A stretch of 43,268 nt of DNA, taken from assembly GCF_019396355.1 (NCBI RefSeq), contig NZ_JAHKRK010000046.1, positions 1-43,268 on the forward strand. The letters run 5' to 3'. A program made the position numbers and the translations under genes. The stretch is from Pseudonocardia nigra. GTDB taxonomy: Bacteria; Actinomycetota; Actinomycetes; Mycobacteriales; Pseudonocardiaceae. Positions 8,254 through 17,184 of the stretch are shown here, piece after piece; positions within the stretch are counted from its first letter, which is position 1; each line of letters starts with the position of its first letter. Below the pieces are notes generated by a model, which worked only from the letters and a program-made list of their open reading frames with translations, was not told the DNA's origin and did not search any database.

Positions 8254-8889
8254 GTGACCCAGCAGGTTTCGGAGCAGGACAGCACCGCCGGCGAGGCCGC
8301 ACCGGCCACCGGCCTGCGCGTGCTCGTGGTGGAGGACGAGGCGCTGATCCGCCTGGACCTCACCGAGATGCTCACCGAGGAGGGCTACGTCATCGCCGGT
8401 GAGGCCGGCGACGGCGAGCAGGCGGTCGCGCTTGCCCGCCAGCTGCGCCCCGACCTCGTGATCATGGACGTCAAGATGCCCAAGGTCGACGGCATCGCGG
8501 CCGCGGCGTCGATCGTCGAGGACCGGATCGCCCCGGTCGTCATGCTCACCGCGTTCAGCCAGCGCGAGCTGATCGAGCAGGCCCGCGACGCCGGTGCGAT
8601 GGCCTACCTGGTGAAGCCGTTCGCCCGGCACGAGCTGGTGCCGGCCATCGAGCTCGCGGTGTCGCGCTTCGCGGAGAAGCGCGCGCTCGAGGACGAGGTC
8701 GCCTCGCTCAACGACCGGCTCGAGACCCGCAAGGTCGTCGACCGGGCCAAGGGCCTGCTGATGATCCGGCAGAACATGACCGAGCCGGAGGCGTTCCGCT
8801 GGATCCAGCGCACCGCGATGGACCGCCGCACCACCATGAAGGGCGTGGCGCAGGCGATCGTGGACGGGCTGGCCGCCCCGAAGGCCTGA
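8254..8889 (+). CDS. pdtaR: ANTAR-domain response regulator PdtaR
   Basis: 211 residues from GTG 8254, preceded by AAGGAG at 8241. The receiver domain (about 20-135) shows the acidic pair Glu27/Asp28, phospho-acceptor Asp72 (VIMDVKMP) and Lys121 (YLVKPF). The C-terminal ANTAR domain (about 145-205) includes VVDRAKGLLMIRQNMTEPEAF and AMDRRTTMKGVAQAI. ANTAR proteins bind paired RNA hairpins and act as antiterminators; the mycobacterial homologue is Rv1626, phosphorylated by PdtaS. No kinase gene is nearby, so the partner must be encoded elsewhere. Association with a liv operon and rpsA is conserved among actinobacteria. Confidence 0.93.
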   Translation: MTQQVSEQDSTAGEAAPATGLRVLVVEDEALIRLDLTEMLTEEGYVIAGEAGDGEQAVALARQLRPDLVIMDVKMPKVDGIAAAASIVEDRIAPVVMLTAFSQRELIEQARDAGAMAYLVKPFARHELVPAIELAVSRFAEKRALEDEVASLNDRLETRKVVDRAKGLLMIRQNMTEPEAFRWIQRTAMDRRTTMKGVAQAIVDGLAAPKA

Positions 8890-8901
8890 CCAGGGCCCCT
8901 G

Positions 8902-8922
8902 CGGCCGGACGGGTTCCGGCCG
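8902..8922 (+). terminator. Hairpin terminator after pdtaR
   Basis: CGGCCGGA (8902-8909) pairs perfectly with TCCGGCCG (8915-8922) around a five-base loop, 13 bp after the pdtaR stop. No T-run follows, as is common in actinobacteria. Confidence 0.6.
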
Positions 8923-9043
8923 ACAACTGAACATTACGGCGAGTGCACGATTCGGCCGCGCAACCGGACGTTCGTCACTCGCTGAGCTAAGGTTCCGCGC
9001 CGTGCGGCAACAACCGGTCGACACCGGGGGTCCAGGAGGATTC

Positions 9044-10372
9044 GTGCGGCGACGACTGGTCACTCTTCTCGTCCTCGTGCTCTGCGCCATGGCGGCAGGC
9101 ACCGGGTGGGCGACTGCCCAGGAGGGGGAGGCGGTCGGCGGCACCCTGCGCGGGCCCGAGGGCGATCCGGTCGCCGGGGTCACGGTCACCGTCACCCAGG
9201 GCGGCCAGGAGATCGGCTCGGCGACCACCGATGCGGAGGGCGCCTGGCAGGTGCCCGTCCCCGCGCCCGGCAACTACGACATCACGCTCGACCCGGCCAC
9301 CCTGCCCGACGGCGTCGTGCTGCGCGACGCCGACGGCGCCACGCTGGCCGGCGTGACGATCCGGCCGGGCCAGCAGCGCACCGTGCTGTTCCCCCTGGTC
9401 GCGGCCGGTGAGGCCGCGCCAGGAGGGGAACCGGGCGGCGGGCCGGCGCCCCCGCCCGTGCCGGCGGACACCGGGCCGGGCATGGGCGCGTTGCTGGCGC
9501 AGCTCGTCGTCGCGGGCATCAAGTTCGGCGCGATCATCGCGATCACGGCGATCGGCCTGTCGCTGATCTTCGGGGCCACCGGCCTGATCAACTTCGCGCA
9601 CGGCGAGCTGGTGACGATCGGCGCGGTCGTGGCGTTCTTCCTCAACGCGGCGGCGTCCGGGCCGGGGTGGCCGCTCATCCTCTCCGGCGTCATCGCGGTA
9701 GTCGTCGGCGCCCTGTTCGGGGCCGGCCTGGAGCGCGGCCTCTGGCGGCCGCTGCGGATCCGCGGCACCGGCCGGATCCAGCTGTTCATCATCTCGATCG
9801 GGCTGTCGCTGCTGCTGCGCTACGTCGTGCTCGTGATCTTCGACTCGCGCCCGCAGCCCTACGCCGACTACGTCATCCAGCAGGTGATGGAGTTCGGCCC
9901 GGTCGCGATCACGCCGCGAGACCTGGTGATCACGCTGCTGTCCCTGCTGGTACTGGTCGGGGTCGGCGTCATGCTGCTGCGCACCCGCATCGGCAAGGCG
10001 ATGCGCGCGGTGGCCGACGACCGCGACCTGGCCGAGGCGTCCGGGATCGACGTCTCGCGCGTCACCCTCTACGTCTGGACCCTGGGGGGCGGGCTGGCGG
10101 CGCTCGGCGGGATCCTCTTCGGCCTGTCCGAGGTCGTCGCGTGGGACATGGGCTTCCGGCTGCTGCTGCTGATGTTCGCCGCGGTGATCCTGGGCGGCCT
10201 CGGCAGCGCGTTCGGGGCCATGGCGGGCGGGCTGTTGGTGGGCCTGGTCGCGCAGCTGTCCACGGCCTGGTTCCCCGTGGAGCTGCAGAACGCGTGGGCG
10301 CTCGGTGTGCTGATCCTCGTGCTGCTCGTCCGTCCACAAGGCATCTTCGGCCGGGCCGAGCGGGTCGGGTAG
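9044..10372 (+). CDS. livH: Branched-chain amino acid ABC transporter permease LivH with N-terminal Ig-like domain
   Basis: 442 residues from GTG 9044, chosen because AGGAGG ends four bases upstream; a GTG at 9002 would only extend the N-terminus. Residues 1-26 are a signal peptide (RRRLVTLLVLVLC, then GWATAQ). Residues about 30-115 resemble a carboxypeptidase regulatory-like or CnaB-type beta-sandwich (GDPVAGVTVTV, TDAEGAWQVPVPAPGNY). A Gly/Pro linker follows, then a LivH permease from about 150 with GLSLIFGATGLINFAHGE, the coupling segment MRAVADDRDLAEASGID and RPQGIFGR at the end. It forms the membrane channel with LivM. The extra exposed domain is unusual for a permease. First gene of livHMGF. 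Confidence 0.93.
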   Translation: MRRRLVTLLVLVLCAMAAGTGWATAQEGEAVGGTLRGPEGDPVAGVTVTVTQGGQEIGSATTDAEGAWQVPVPAPGNYDITLDPATLPDGVVLRDADGATLAGVTIRPGQQRTVLFPLVAAGEAAPGGEPGGGPAPPPVPADTGPGMGALLAQLVVAGIKFGAIIAITAIGLSLIFGATGLINFAHGELVTIGAVVAFFLNAAASGPGWPLILSGVIAVVVGALFGAGLERGLWRPLRIRGTGRIQLFIISIGLSLLLRYVVLVIFDSRPQPYADYVIQQVMEFGPVAITPRDLVITLLSLLVLVGVGVMLLRTRIGKAMRAVADDRDLAEASGIDVSRVTLYVWTLGGGLAALGGILFGLSEVVAWDMGFRLLLLMFAAVILGGLGSAFGAMAGGLLVGLVAQLSTAWFPVELQNAWALGVLILVLLVRPQGIFGRAERVG

Positions 10373-10382
10373 GGGGCTAGCG

Positions 10383-11468
10383 ATGGATCTGGTCGTCATT
10401 CTCGCCGACGCGGTCCGGGGCGGCTTCGGCCCGGTTGCCGCGATCTACGCGCTCGCCGCGGTCGGCCTGAACATCCACTTCGGCTACACCGGGCTGCTCA
10501 ACTTCGGGCAGGTCGGGTTCATGCTCGTCGGCGCGTACGGCGTGGCCATCACGGTGGCGGTGTTCGGCGGCCCGCTGTGGCTCGGGGTGCTCGTCGGGAT
10601 CGTTCTCGCCGTCGTGCTGGCGCTCCTGCTCGGCATCCCTACGCTGCGCCTGCGGGCCGACTACCTCGCGATCGCCACCATCGCGGCGAGCGAGGTGTTG
10701 CGCATCGTCTTCAACGCCGGGTTCGCCCGACCGGTCACCGGCGGTGTGTTCGGTCTGCAGCAGTTCGCGAACGCGTTCTACGCCGTCAACCCGATCCCCG
10801 GCGGCTCCTACGGGTTCGGCAGGCTGAGCTTCTCGCAGCGCGACCTCTGGGTGATGCTCGTCGGCTGGGGCGCTGTCGCGGTCGCGACGCTGGGCGTGTT
10901 CCTGCTGATGCGCAGCCCGTGGGGCCGTGTGCTGCGTTCGATCCGCGAGGACGAGGACGCGGCGCGCAGCCTCGGGAAGAACGTCTACGGCTACAAGATG
11001 CAGAGCCTCGTGCTCGGCGGCGTCGTCGGGGCGTTCGGCGGCATGCTGCTCGCCATCGACGCGCAGGCGGTGGCCCCCAACACGTTCAACCCCGAGGTCA
11101 CCTTCTACATGTACGCGCTGATCATCCTCGGCGGCGCGGGCACGGTGCTCGGGCCGGTGCTCGGCTCCGTGCTGTTCTGGCTCCTGCTGAGCGTCGCCGA
11201 CAGCGCGCTGCGGCAGGCGGCCGGGGCGGGGTACCTGCCGGAGATCATCTCGGCCGCCGACGTGGGCGCCCTGCGGTTCGTGCTGGTCGGGATCCTGCTC
11301 ATGCTGCTGCTCGTGTACCGGCCGCAGGGCATCCTGGGCAACGCGCGGGAGATGCGCCTCGAGGCCGGGGCGGGCGGCATGGCCGCCGGGCGCAGGCGGC
11401 GACCGTGGTCGCGGCGCCGCTCGGCGGGGGCGGACGAGCAGCGCGTCGAAGAGAAGGTGGGCCGATGA
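10383..11468 (+). CDS. livM: Branched-chain amino acid ABC transporter permease LivM
   Basis: 361 residues from ATG 10383, 10 bp after livH. LivM-family features include YALAAVGLNIHFGYTGLLNF, GIPTLRLRADYLAIATIAAS, the ATPase-contact segment SIREDEDAARSLGKNVYGYK and VYRPQGILGN. About eight to ten hydrophobic segments are visible. The last 35 residues are a hydrophilic Arg-rich tail (RRRRPWSRRRSAG) beyond the usual end, presumably cytoplasmic. Its stop overlaps the livG start as ATGA. Pairs with LivH in the inner membrane. Confidence 0.94.
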   Translation: MDLVVILADAVRGGFGPVAAIYALAAVGLNIHFGYTGLLNFGQVGFMLVGAYGVAITVAVFGGPLWLGVLVGIVLAVVLALLLGIPTLRLRADYLAIATIAASEVLRIVFNAGFARPVTGGVFGLQQFANAFYAVNPIPGGSYGFGRLSFSQRDLWVMLVGWGAVAVATLGVFLLMRSPWGRVLRSIREDEDAARSLGKNVYGYKMQSLVLGGVVGAFGGMLLAIDAQAVAPNTFNPEVTFYMYALIILGGAGTVLGPVLGSVLFWLLLSVADSALRQAAGAGYLPEIISAADVGALRFVLVGILLMLLLVYRPQGILGNAREMRLEAGAGGMAAGRRRRPWSRRRSAGADEQRVEEKVGR

Positions 11469-12307
11469 CCACGACGGATGCGCTGGCCGGCGTGGCCGCC
11501 GAGCCCGGTTCCGCGAAGCCCGACCCGCTGCTCGTGGTCGACGGCGTGCGCCGCGACTTCGGGGGCATGCGCGCGGTGGACGTCGAGCACCTGGAGGTGC
11601 AGCGCGGGGTCATCACGGGGTTGATCGGGCCGAACGGCGCGGGCAAGACCACGCTGTTCAACCTGCTCACGGGCTTCGACAAGCCGACGGCCGGCCGGTG
11701 GACGTACGACGGGCAGGACGTCACGGGCGTGCCCGCCCACAAGCTCGCCCGCCGCGGGATGGTCCGCACCTTCCAGCTCACGCGGGTGCTGTCGCGCCTG
11801 ACCGTGCTGGAGAACATGAAGCTCGCCGCCGTCGACCAGCGGGGTGAGCGCTTCATGGCGGCGCTCCTGCGGCCGCTGTGGGGCGCCCAGGAGGCCGAGG
11901 TGGAGCGCCGCGCCGACGAGCTGCTCGAGCGGTTCCTGCTGCACACCAAGCGCGACGACTACGCGGGGTACCTCTCCGGTGGGCAGCGCAGGCTGCTGGA
12001 GGTGGCGCGGGCGCTGATGGTGGATCCGACGCTGGTGATGCTCGACGAGCCGATGGCGGGGGTGAACCCGGCGTTGCGGCAGGACCTGCTCGGCCACATC
12101 GACGGGCTGCGGCGGGCCGGGCGCACGGTGCTGTTCGTCGAGCACGACATGGACGTGGTCATGGAGATCAGTGACTGGGTGGTGTGCATGGCCCAGGGCC
12201 GGGTCATCGCCGAGGGGCCGCCGGCAGTCATCTCGGGCAACCGCGAGGTGATCGACGCCTACCTCGGCTCGCAGCATGACGAGCCCACCTACCGGGAGGA
12301 GTCATGA
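11465..12307 (+). CDS. livG: Branched-chain amino acid ABC transporter ATP-binding protein LivG
   Basis: 280 residues from ATG 11465, overlapping livM by four bases. An approximately 20-residue N-terminal extension precedes the ATPase. Walker A is GPNGAGKTT, the Q-loop lies in RTFQLTRVL, the signature is YLSGGQRRLLEVARAL, Walker B is LVMLDEPMAGVNP and the switch is FVEHDMDVV. The C-terminal segment EVIDAYLG is typical of LivG. It energises uptake together with LivF. The stop overlaps livF as ATGA, so translation is probably coupled. Confidence 0.95.
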   Translation: MTTTDALAGVAAEPGSAKPDPLLVVDGVRRDFGGMRAVDVEHLEVQRGVITGLIGPNGAGKTTLFNLLTGFDKPTAGRWTYDGQDVTGVPAHKLARRGMVRTFQLTRVLSRLTVLENMKLAAVDQRGERFMAALLRPLWGAQEAEVERRADELLERFLLHTKRDDYAGYLSGGQRRLLEVARALMVDPTLVMLDEPMAGVNPALRQDLLGHIDGLRRAGRTVLFVEHDMDVVMEISDWVVCMAQGRVIAEGPPAVISGNREVIDAYLGSQHDEPTYREES

Positions 12308-13047
12308 CCGACACGGCCGCCGGTGAGCCGTTGCTCGCCGCCGAGTCCGTCGTGGCCGGGTACCTGCCCGAGGTCAACATCCTCAACGGCTGCGACCTGC
12401 ACCTGGCGCCCGGCGAGATCGTCGGGATCATCGGGCCGAACGGCGCGGGCAAGTCCACCCTGGTGAAGGCCATGTTCGGGTTGCTGCCGATCCGGTCGGG
12501 GTCGATCCGGCTCGACGGCACCGAGATCACCAACGTGGCCGCGCACCGGCTCGTCTCGCTCGGGATCGGGTACGTGCCGCAGAGCCGCAACGTGTTCCCC
12601 TCGCTCACGGTTGAGGAGAACCTGCAGATGGGTCTGTACCAGCGGCCCAAGCGGTTCGCGGAGCGGATGCGGGCGGTCACCGACCTCTTCCCGCTGCTCG
12701 GCGAGCGGCGCAAGCAGCGGGCCGGGTCGCTGTCGGGCGGGGAGCGCCAGGTGGTGGCGATGGGGCGGGCGCTGATGATGGAGCCGAAGGTGCTCCTGCT
12801 GGACGAGCCGTCGGCGGGCCTGTCCCCGGTGGCGCAGGACGACGCGTTCGAGCGCATCCGCACGATCAACGGGGCCGGCGTGTCGATGGTGATGGTGGAG
12901 CAGAACGCGCGGCGCTGCCTGGAGATCGCCGACCGCGGCTACGTCCTCGACCAGGGCCGCAACGCCTACACCGGGACGGGCCGGGAACTGCTCACCGACG
13001 AGTCGGTGATCGAGCTGTACCTGGGGACGCTGGCCAAGGCGAAGTAG
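12304..13047 (+). CDS. livF: Branched-chain amino acid ABC transporter ATP-binding protein LivF
   Basis: 247 residues from ATG 12304. Walker A GPNGAGKSTL, the segment IGYVPQSRNVFPSLTVEENL typical of LivF, signature SLSGGERQVVAMGRAL, Walker B VLLLDEPSAGLSP, switch residue replaced by Gln (MVEQNARRCLEIADRGYVL, as usual in LivF), and terminal IELYLGTLAK. Last gene of the operon. No clear hairpin follows in the 29 bp before the convergent binding-protein gene. Confidence 0.95.
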   Translation: MTDTAAGEPLLAAESVVAGYLPEVNILNGCDLHLAPGEIVGIIGPNGAGKSTLVKAMFGLLPIRSGSIRLDGTEITNVAAHRLVSLGIGYVPQSRNVFPSLTVEENLQMGLYQRPKRFAERMRAVTDLFPLLGERRKQRAGSLSGGERQVVAMGRALMMEPKVLLLDEPSAGLSPVAQDDAFERIRTINGAGVSMVMVEQNARRCLEIADRGYVLDQGRNAYTGTGRELLTDESVIELYLGTLAKAK

Positions 13048-13076
13048 TCCGGGAGACAGCGGAAGGGGTCATCGGA

Positions 13077-14369
13077 TCAGCTCACGGGCTGGGACTGCAC
13101 CGTGTCGAGGGTGACGAGCTCACCCTGCTCGTTGAACGAGTAGATCTCGATCGACGCCGTGCCCGGCTCGCCGGCCGGGACGAACTCCAGCGGGCCGCTG
13201 GCGCCGTCGTAGTCGATGTCCTCCCCGTTCGCGACGAGCTCCTGGCACTCGGCGAAGGACGTGCACTTCGTGCCCTCCCTCGTGACTCCGACGATCTCGT
13301 CCTTGAAGACGCTGGGGTCGTCGGTGCCCGCCACCGCGGCGGCCAGGGCGATGATGTTGACGCAGTCGAACACCTGCGGGGCGAACTGCGTCTCCACCAG
13401 GTCGGGCGCGAACTCCCGCAGCCCGGTCAGGAACTCCTCGTTGGCCGCCGACGCCGGCGCGGTGCCCTTCATCCCCGCGAGGACCGCCGGGTTGCCCGGC
13501 GCGACGAGCGAGGCCAGGTCGGTGTTGCGCAGGCCGTCGGCGCCGTACACGCCGACCGCGTTCGGGCCGAGCCCGGCCTCGATCAGGCCCTGCAGGATCT
13601 GGGTGCCCTCCTCGAACGCGATCACGACGACCGCGTCCGGCTGGGCGCCCTGCACCTGCTGCACCAGCGCGTCGAAGTTCTGAGCGTTCGGGTCGTAGGT
13701 CTCGTTGAGCGCGACCGTGGCGCCCGCCTCTTCGAGCGCCTGCGCCGTGGCGTTCGCCAGGCCCACGCCGTAGTCGTCGGCGCGGGCGACGATGGCGACG
13801 TTGCTGTGGCCGTCGGAGATGATCGTCTCCGCGAGCACCGGCCCCTGCAGGGCGTCGCTCGGCGCCGTGCGGAAGTAGTAGTCCTGGTCGTTGTAGTCGG
13901 TGAAGTTCGGCGCGGTGTTCGAGCCGGAGCACTGCATGACCTCGGCGCCGGTGACCCGGTCGATGATCGCCAGCGACTGGCCGGATGCCGCGGCGCCGAG
14001 CAGGGCGTCGACGCCGGCCGCCAGCACGCGGTCGGCCGACTGCTGGGCCACGGCCGCCTGGTCGGACTCGTCGCCTGCGACCAGGTCGGGGATCGGCGCG
14101 CCGAGGACGCCACCTGCCGCATTGATCTCGGACACGGCGTAGCGCGCGGCTTCCACCTGCGGTGGGCCGAGGTAGGCCAGCTGGCCGGTCTGGGGGAAGA
14201 CGTATCCCAGCATCAGGGTGCCGTCGCCGCCGTCGGCGGCGCCGCCGCCGGGAGTGGGGGCCGCGTCCGGGGCCGTGCCCTCGCCGTCGCCGCCACCACC
14301 TCCGCAGCCGGCGATCAGGAGCGCGGCCGCGGACATGACCGTGATCGCGCGCAAACGGGTGCTCGTCAT
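13077..14369 (-). CDS. Branched-chain amino acid ABC transporter substrate-binding lipoprotein
   Basis: 430 residues from ATG 14369 with GGAGGAG upstream. Residues 1-22 are a lipoprotein signal ending in the lipobox LIAGC (Cys22), then a Gly-rich linker. The mature part is a Leu/Ile/Val-binding (Peripla_BP_6) fold: LMLGYVFPQTGQLAYLG, AAVAQQSADRVLAAGVDALLG, NVAIVARADDYGVGLANA and QVFDCVNIIALA. It would capture substrate outside the membrane for LivHMGF. Unusually it faces the operon from the other strand, with its stop 29 bp from the livF stop, so it has its own promoter. Exact ligand cannot be read from sequence. Confidence 0.92.
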   Translation of the reverse strand: MTSTRLRAITVMSAAALLIAGCGGGGGDGEGTAPDAAPTPGGGAADGGDGTLMLGYVFPQTGQLAYLGPPQVEAARYAVSEINAAGGVLGAPIPDLVAGDESDQAAVAQQSADRVLAAGVDALLGAAASGQSLAIIDRVTGAEVMQCSGSNTAPNFTDYNDQDYYFRTAPSDALQGPVLAETIISDGHSNVAIVARADDYGVGLANATAQALEEAGATVALNETYDPNAQNFDALVQQVQGAQPDAVVVIAFEEGTQILQGLIEAGLGPNAVGVYGADGLRNTDLASLVAPGNPAVLAGMKGTAPASAANEEFLTGLREFAPDLVETQFAPQVFDCVNIIALAAAVAGTDDPSVFKDEIVGVTREGTKCTSFAECQELVANGEDIDYDGASGPLEFVPAGEPGTASIEIYSFNEQGELVTLDTVQSQPVS

Positions 14370-14514
14370 CTGCTCCTCCGGTTCGTGGAGATCACGAGGT
14401 GTCCGCGGAGCGTAGTCGGGGACCGGCGGCGCGGGAGCCGATTGGAGCCGAGTCGTGACCCGTTCGCGTCGTCGGGGGCCCGCATCGGGGGATCGGCTCG
14501 GGGCGGCCGCCGGG

Positions 14515-14949
14515 TCAGCCGGGCCGGTTGTCGCGGTGGAGGCAGGTGAGCTTCGCGGTGCACGTGCGCCGCCCCTCCTCGTCGGTGATGACGATCTCGC
14601 TCGTCGAGGTGCTGCGGCCGACGTGGATCGGGCGGGCGACGCCGGTGACGACGCCGCTGGTGGCCGAGCGGTGGTGGGTGCAGGCCAGCTCGAGGCCGAC
14701 CGGGAACCGGTCGGGGAGCGCGTGCAGTGCGGAGAGCGTGGATCCCAGCGTCTCGGCGAGCACCGCGTTCGCCCCGCCGTGCAGGAGCCCGAAGGGCTGG
14801 CGGTTGCCCTCGACCGGCAGCGTGCCGACGACCTCGTCAAGGCTCAGCTTCAGCAGGGTGATGCCCATGCGCTCGGCGAGCTGCTCCGGGGGCGGTGGCG
14901 GGTGGCAGGTCGGCGGGGTCGATCGGCACGGCTGCACTCTATGTCGCAC
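14515..14949 (-). CDS. PaaI-family hotdog-fold thioesterase
   Basis: 144 residues if started at GTG 14949, which directly follows the TGA of the upstream winged-helix gene; a second GTG four codons on is also possible. Core motifs: GITLLKLSLDEVVGTLPVEG, the hotdog helix QPFGLLHGGANAVLAETLGS with the HGG motif and catalytic acid, and THHRSATSGVVTGVARPIHVGR. The family hydrolyses acyl-CoA thioesters, often aromatic ones. The adjacent stop and start imply an operon with the winged-helix gene, although a functional link is not obvious. Confidence 0.9.
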   Translation of the reverse strand: MRHRVQPCRSTPPTCHPPPPPEQLAERMGITLLKLSLDEVVGTLPVEGNRQPFGLLHGGANAVLAETLGSTLSALHALPDRFPVGLELACTHHRSATSGVVTGVARPIHVGRSTSTSEIVITDEEGRRTCTAKLTCLHRDNRPG

Positions 14950-16095
14950 TCATGCCCCCACCTCCTCCCACCCGACGCGGACCGCTCCGGCACCGGTCAG
15001 CGGGCCGAACCGCTGGGGGGCGGCGTCGACGGCCCGGCGCAGCGGCGGGTCGACCGCGGCGAAGGGATGCACGGTGACCGCGAGCTCGCCGCCCCGGCGC
15101 TCGTGGCTCCAGACGCCTGCCACTGCCCCGTCGACCACCAGCACCGGCGAGATCCAGCCCGCGGTGCGGGACACCGCCGCCTCCCTGCCGGGTGGGATCG
15201 CCCGCCTGCGGTGGCTCAGCGGGGCGATCACCCACGGGTCGAACCCCGGGAGCAGCACGGGCGCGTCGGCGGCGTCGGTGCCGCCGTCGGGAACGGCCGC
15301 GAGCGCGTCGGCGTCCTCGGCGCGCACGACGTAGCCGGCCTCGCCGTCGATCTCGACGGGGGTGAGCGCGTCGGCGTGCTCGCGGATCCACTGCCTCGCG
15401 GGTGCGGGCTGCTCGCCCCACCAGCGTGCGATGTCGGCCGGGACGGCGGGGCCGTTGGCGGCGAGGAACCGCAGCAGCACCTCCCGGTTCGCCGCGGCCG
15501 GGTCGAGCGGCGTGACCGGCCTGCCCAGCCACGCCGCCGGGTCCACGAACGTGACGGTGCCGTCGGTGGCGGGCCCGGAGCAGAGCAGCCCGCGCGCCGC
15601 GGCGGGCTTGAGCAGCCCGCCCCACCCCGTGGCCAGGGGCCCGGCGAGCGACGGGTAACCGAGTCGCGCGCATACGGCGTCGGCGAGTTCGTTCCGGGTC
15701 ATCGGGGTGGCGCCGAGCACCTCGGCGACCGCGTCGGTGATCGCGCGCAGTCGGGCGCCGGTGACCCCGTGCTCGCGCTCGAACGACGGCGGGAAGCGGC
15801 GCCGCGACTCCCGGTCGGTGAGCGCCCCGACCCACACGTCCAGCTCGTCGGCGGGCAGCAGGTGCAGGGTGCCGCGCATCGCCCAGGTACGGACGAGGCA
15901 GCGATCGCCCCACAGCGCGCGGTCGAGGTCGGGCGGCCCCGCGCTGCGGACACCGGCGATGAGCGCGGTGGCCGACGCGACCTGCGCGTGCAGCCCGCAG
16001 ACGCGCCTGGCCGCACCGACGGCGTCGGCCGCGGGCTCGAGCAGCAGCTGACGGCGCAGCCGCCACCGGACCACCTGTCGCCAGGTCACCTTCAC
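14950..16095 (-). CDS. Winged-helix DNA-binding domain protein (HTH_42 / YcaQ-AlkZ-like)
   Basis: 381 residues from GTG 16095. It has family hallmarks RRVCGLHAQVASATALIAG, LVRTWAMRGTLHLLPADEL, EVLLRFLAANGPAVPADIARWWG, VLLPGFDPWVIAPLSHRR and VLVVDGAVAGVWSHERRGGEL. This pattern belongs to the winged-helix family that includes the DNA glycosylases AlkZ and YcaQ; many actinobacterial members are uncharacterised. The QxQ/QxD catalytic signature of YcaQ-type glycosylases appears here only as HAQ, so glycosylase activity is uncertain. It is the first gene of a two-gene minus-strand unit with the thioesterase. Confidence 0.85.
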   Translation of the reverse strand: MKVTWRQVVRWRLRRQLLLEPAADAVGAARRVCGLHAQVASATALIAGVRSAGPPDLDRALWGDRCLVRTWAMRGTLHLLPADELDVWVGALTDRESRRRFPPSFEREHGVTGARLRAITDAVAEVLGATPMTRNELADAVCARLGYPSLAGPLATGWGGLLKPAAARGLLCSGPATDGTVTFVDPAAWLGRPVTPLDPAAANREVLLRFLAANGPAVPADIARWWGEQPAPARQWIREHADALTPVEIDGEAGYVVRAEDADALAAVPDGGTDAADAPVLLPGFDPWVIAPLSHRRRAIPPGREAAVSRTAGWISPVLVVDGAVAGVWSHERRGGELAVTVHPFAAVDPPLRRAVDAAPQRFGPLTGAGAVRVGWEEVGA

Positions 16096-16137
16096 GAGGC
16101 GATCACAGCACGGGGGTCCGACAGTTCGGCGGGCGCG

Positions 16138-16953
16138 CTACGGCCGGTGACAGATGAAGATCGCCGTACCCGGGAAGAGGGCCCCCCGCAGCGGGGACCA
16201 CTGCCCCCACACGGTCTCCCGCCCCTCCGGCCATTCCGGCTCCACGACGTCGTCGAGCACCAGCCCGGCGGCCACGACGTCGCGCACGCGGTCACCGATC
16301 GTGCGGTGGTGCTCCACATAGGTCGCTCGGCCGCTCGCGTCGATCTCCACGTACGGGGTGCGGTCGAAGTAGGACTGCTGCACCACGAGCCCGTCCGGCC
16401 CGGGGTCGTCGGAGAACATCCAGCGCATCGGGTGGTTCACCGCGAACACCCAGCGGCCGCCGGGCCGCAGCACGCGCGCCACCTCGCGCATCACCCGCTC
16501 CGGCTCGGCCACGAACGGGACGGCTCCGAAGGCCGAGCAGGCGATGTCGAACGACGCGTCGGCGAACGGCAGCCGCTCCGCGCCGGCCTGCACCAGCGGC
16601 ACACCCACCCCGGTGGCGGCGCCCAGCGCGGCGGCGTGGCGCAGCATCGCCCCCGACAGGTCCAGCGCCACCGGCCGTGCGCCTGCCCGCGCGAGCCAGC
16701 GCGCGCACGGGGCCGAGCCGCAGCCCACCTCGAGCACGCGGCGCCCGGCGACGTCGCCGAGCAGGTGGGCGTCGGCCTCGCGCAGGCCCTCCGGGCACCA
16801 GACGAAATCGACGTCGCCGATGTCGCGCCCGTGTTCGGCCAGGTAGTCGTCTGCGTCGGCGTCCCACCAGAGGCGGCTGGCGCGCTCGGACTCCTCGGTG
16901 CCGACGGTGCGGCGGGCGACCCCCGCCGTCCCCAACATCTCCTCGGCGCTCAT
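16138..16953 (-). CDS. Class I SAM-dependent methyltransferase
   Basis: 271 residues from ATG 16953 (MSAEEMLG). The Rossmann motifs are clear: RRVLEVGCGSAPCARWL (motif I), ARPVALDLSGAMLRHA (acidic motif II), LPFADASFDIACSAFGAVPF and VARVLRPGGRWVFAVNHP. The N-terminal SRLWWDADADDYLAEHG and the FVWCPEGL segment occur in a conserved actinobacterial subgroup often found beside rpsA. Substrate unknown. It is divergent from rpsA, the two starts being separated by 231 bp. Confidence 0.9.
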   Translation of the reverse strand: MSAEEMLGTAGVARRTVGTEESERASRLWWDADADDYLAEHGRDIGDVDFVWCPEGLREADAHLLGDVAGRRVLEVGCGSAPCARWLARAGARPVALDLSGAMLRHAAALGAATGVGVPLVQAGAERLPFADASFDIACSAFGAVPFVAEPERVMREVARVLRPGGRWVFAVNHPMRWMFSDDPGPDGLVVQQSYFDRTPYVEIDASGRATYVEHHRTIGDRVRDVVAAGLVLDDVVEPEWPEGRETVWGQWSPLRGALFPGTAIFICHRP

Positions 16954-16989
16954 GTCAGGATATTGGCAGCTCGCACGGGGGTACCCGCA

Positions 16990-17019
16990 TTGCCGTGCTG
17001 ATCGGGGCGCGCGTAGCAT
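16990..17019 (+). promoter_or_regulatory. Possible rpsA promoter
   Basis: TTGCCG (16990-16995) and TAGCAT (17014-17019) are separated by 18 bp and resemble a vegetative -35/-10 pair. A start near 17026 would give a leader of about 160 nt before the rpsA ATG. The leader has several short runs but no fold I can name. Prediction by eye only. Confidence 0.4.
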
Positions 17020-17184
17020 CGTACTCGCGGTGTGGTCAACGTCGCGGGTTCAGCGCGCGCTTCGCCCGACCACACGTCGCGTTGCAATCCACGATCCACG
17101 AGCAAGGGTGACAGCACCACGTCACAAGACGTACTCCACCAGGTCCGCACCACCAATCCATCCACCACCGGAGCACTCCACTAC

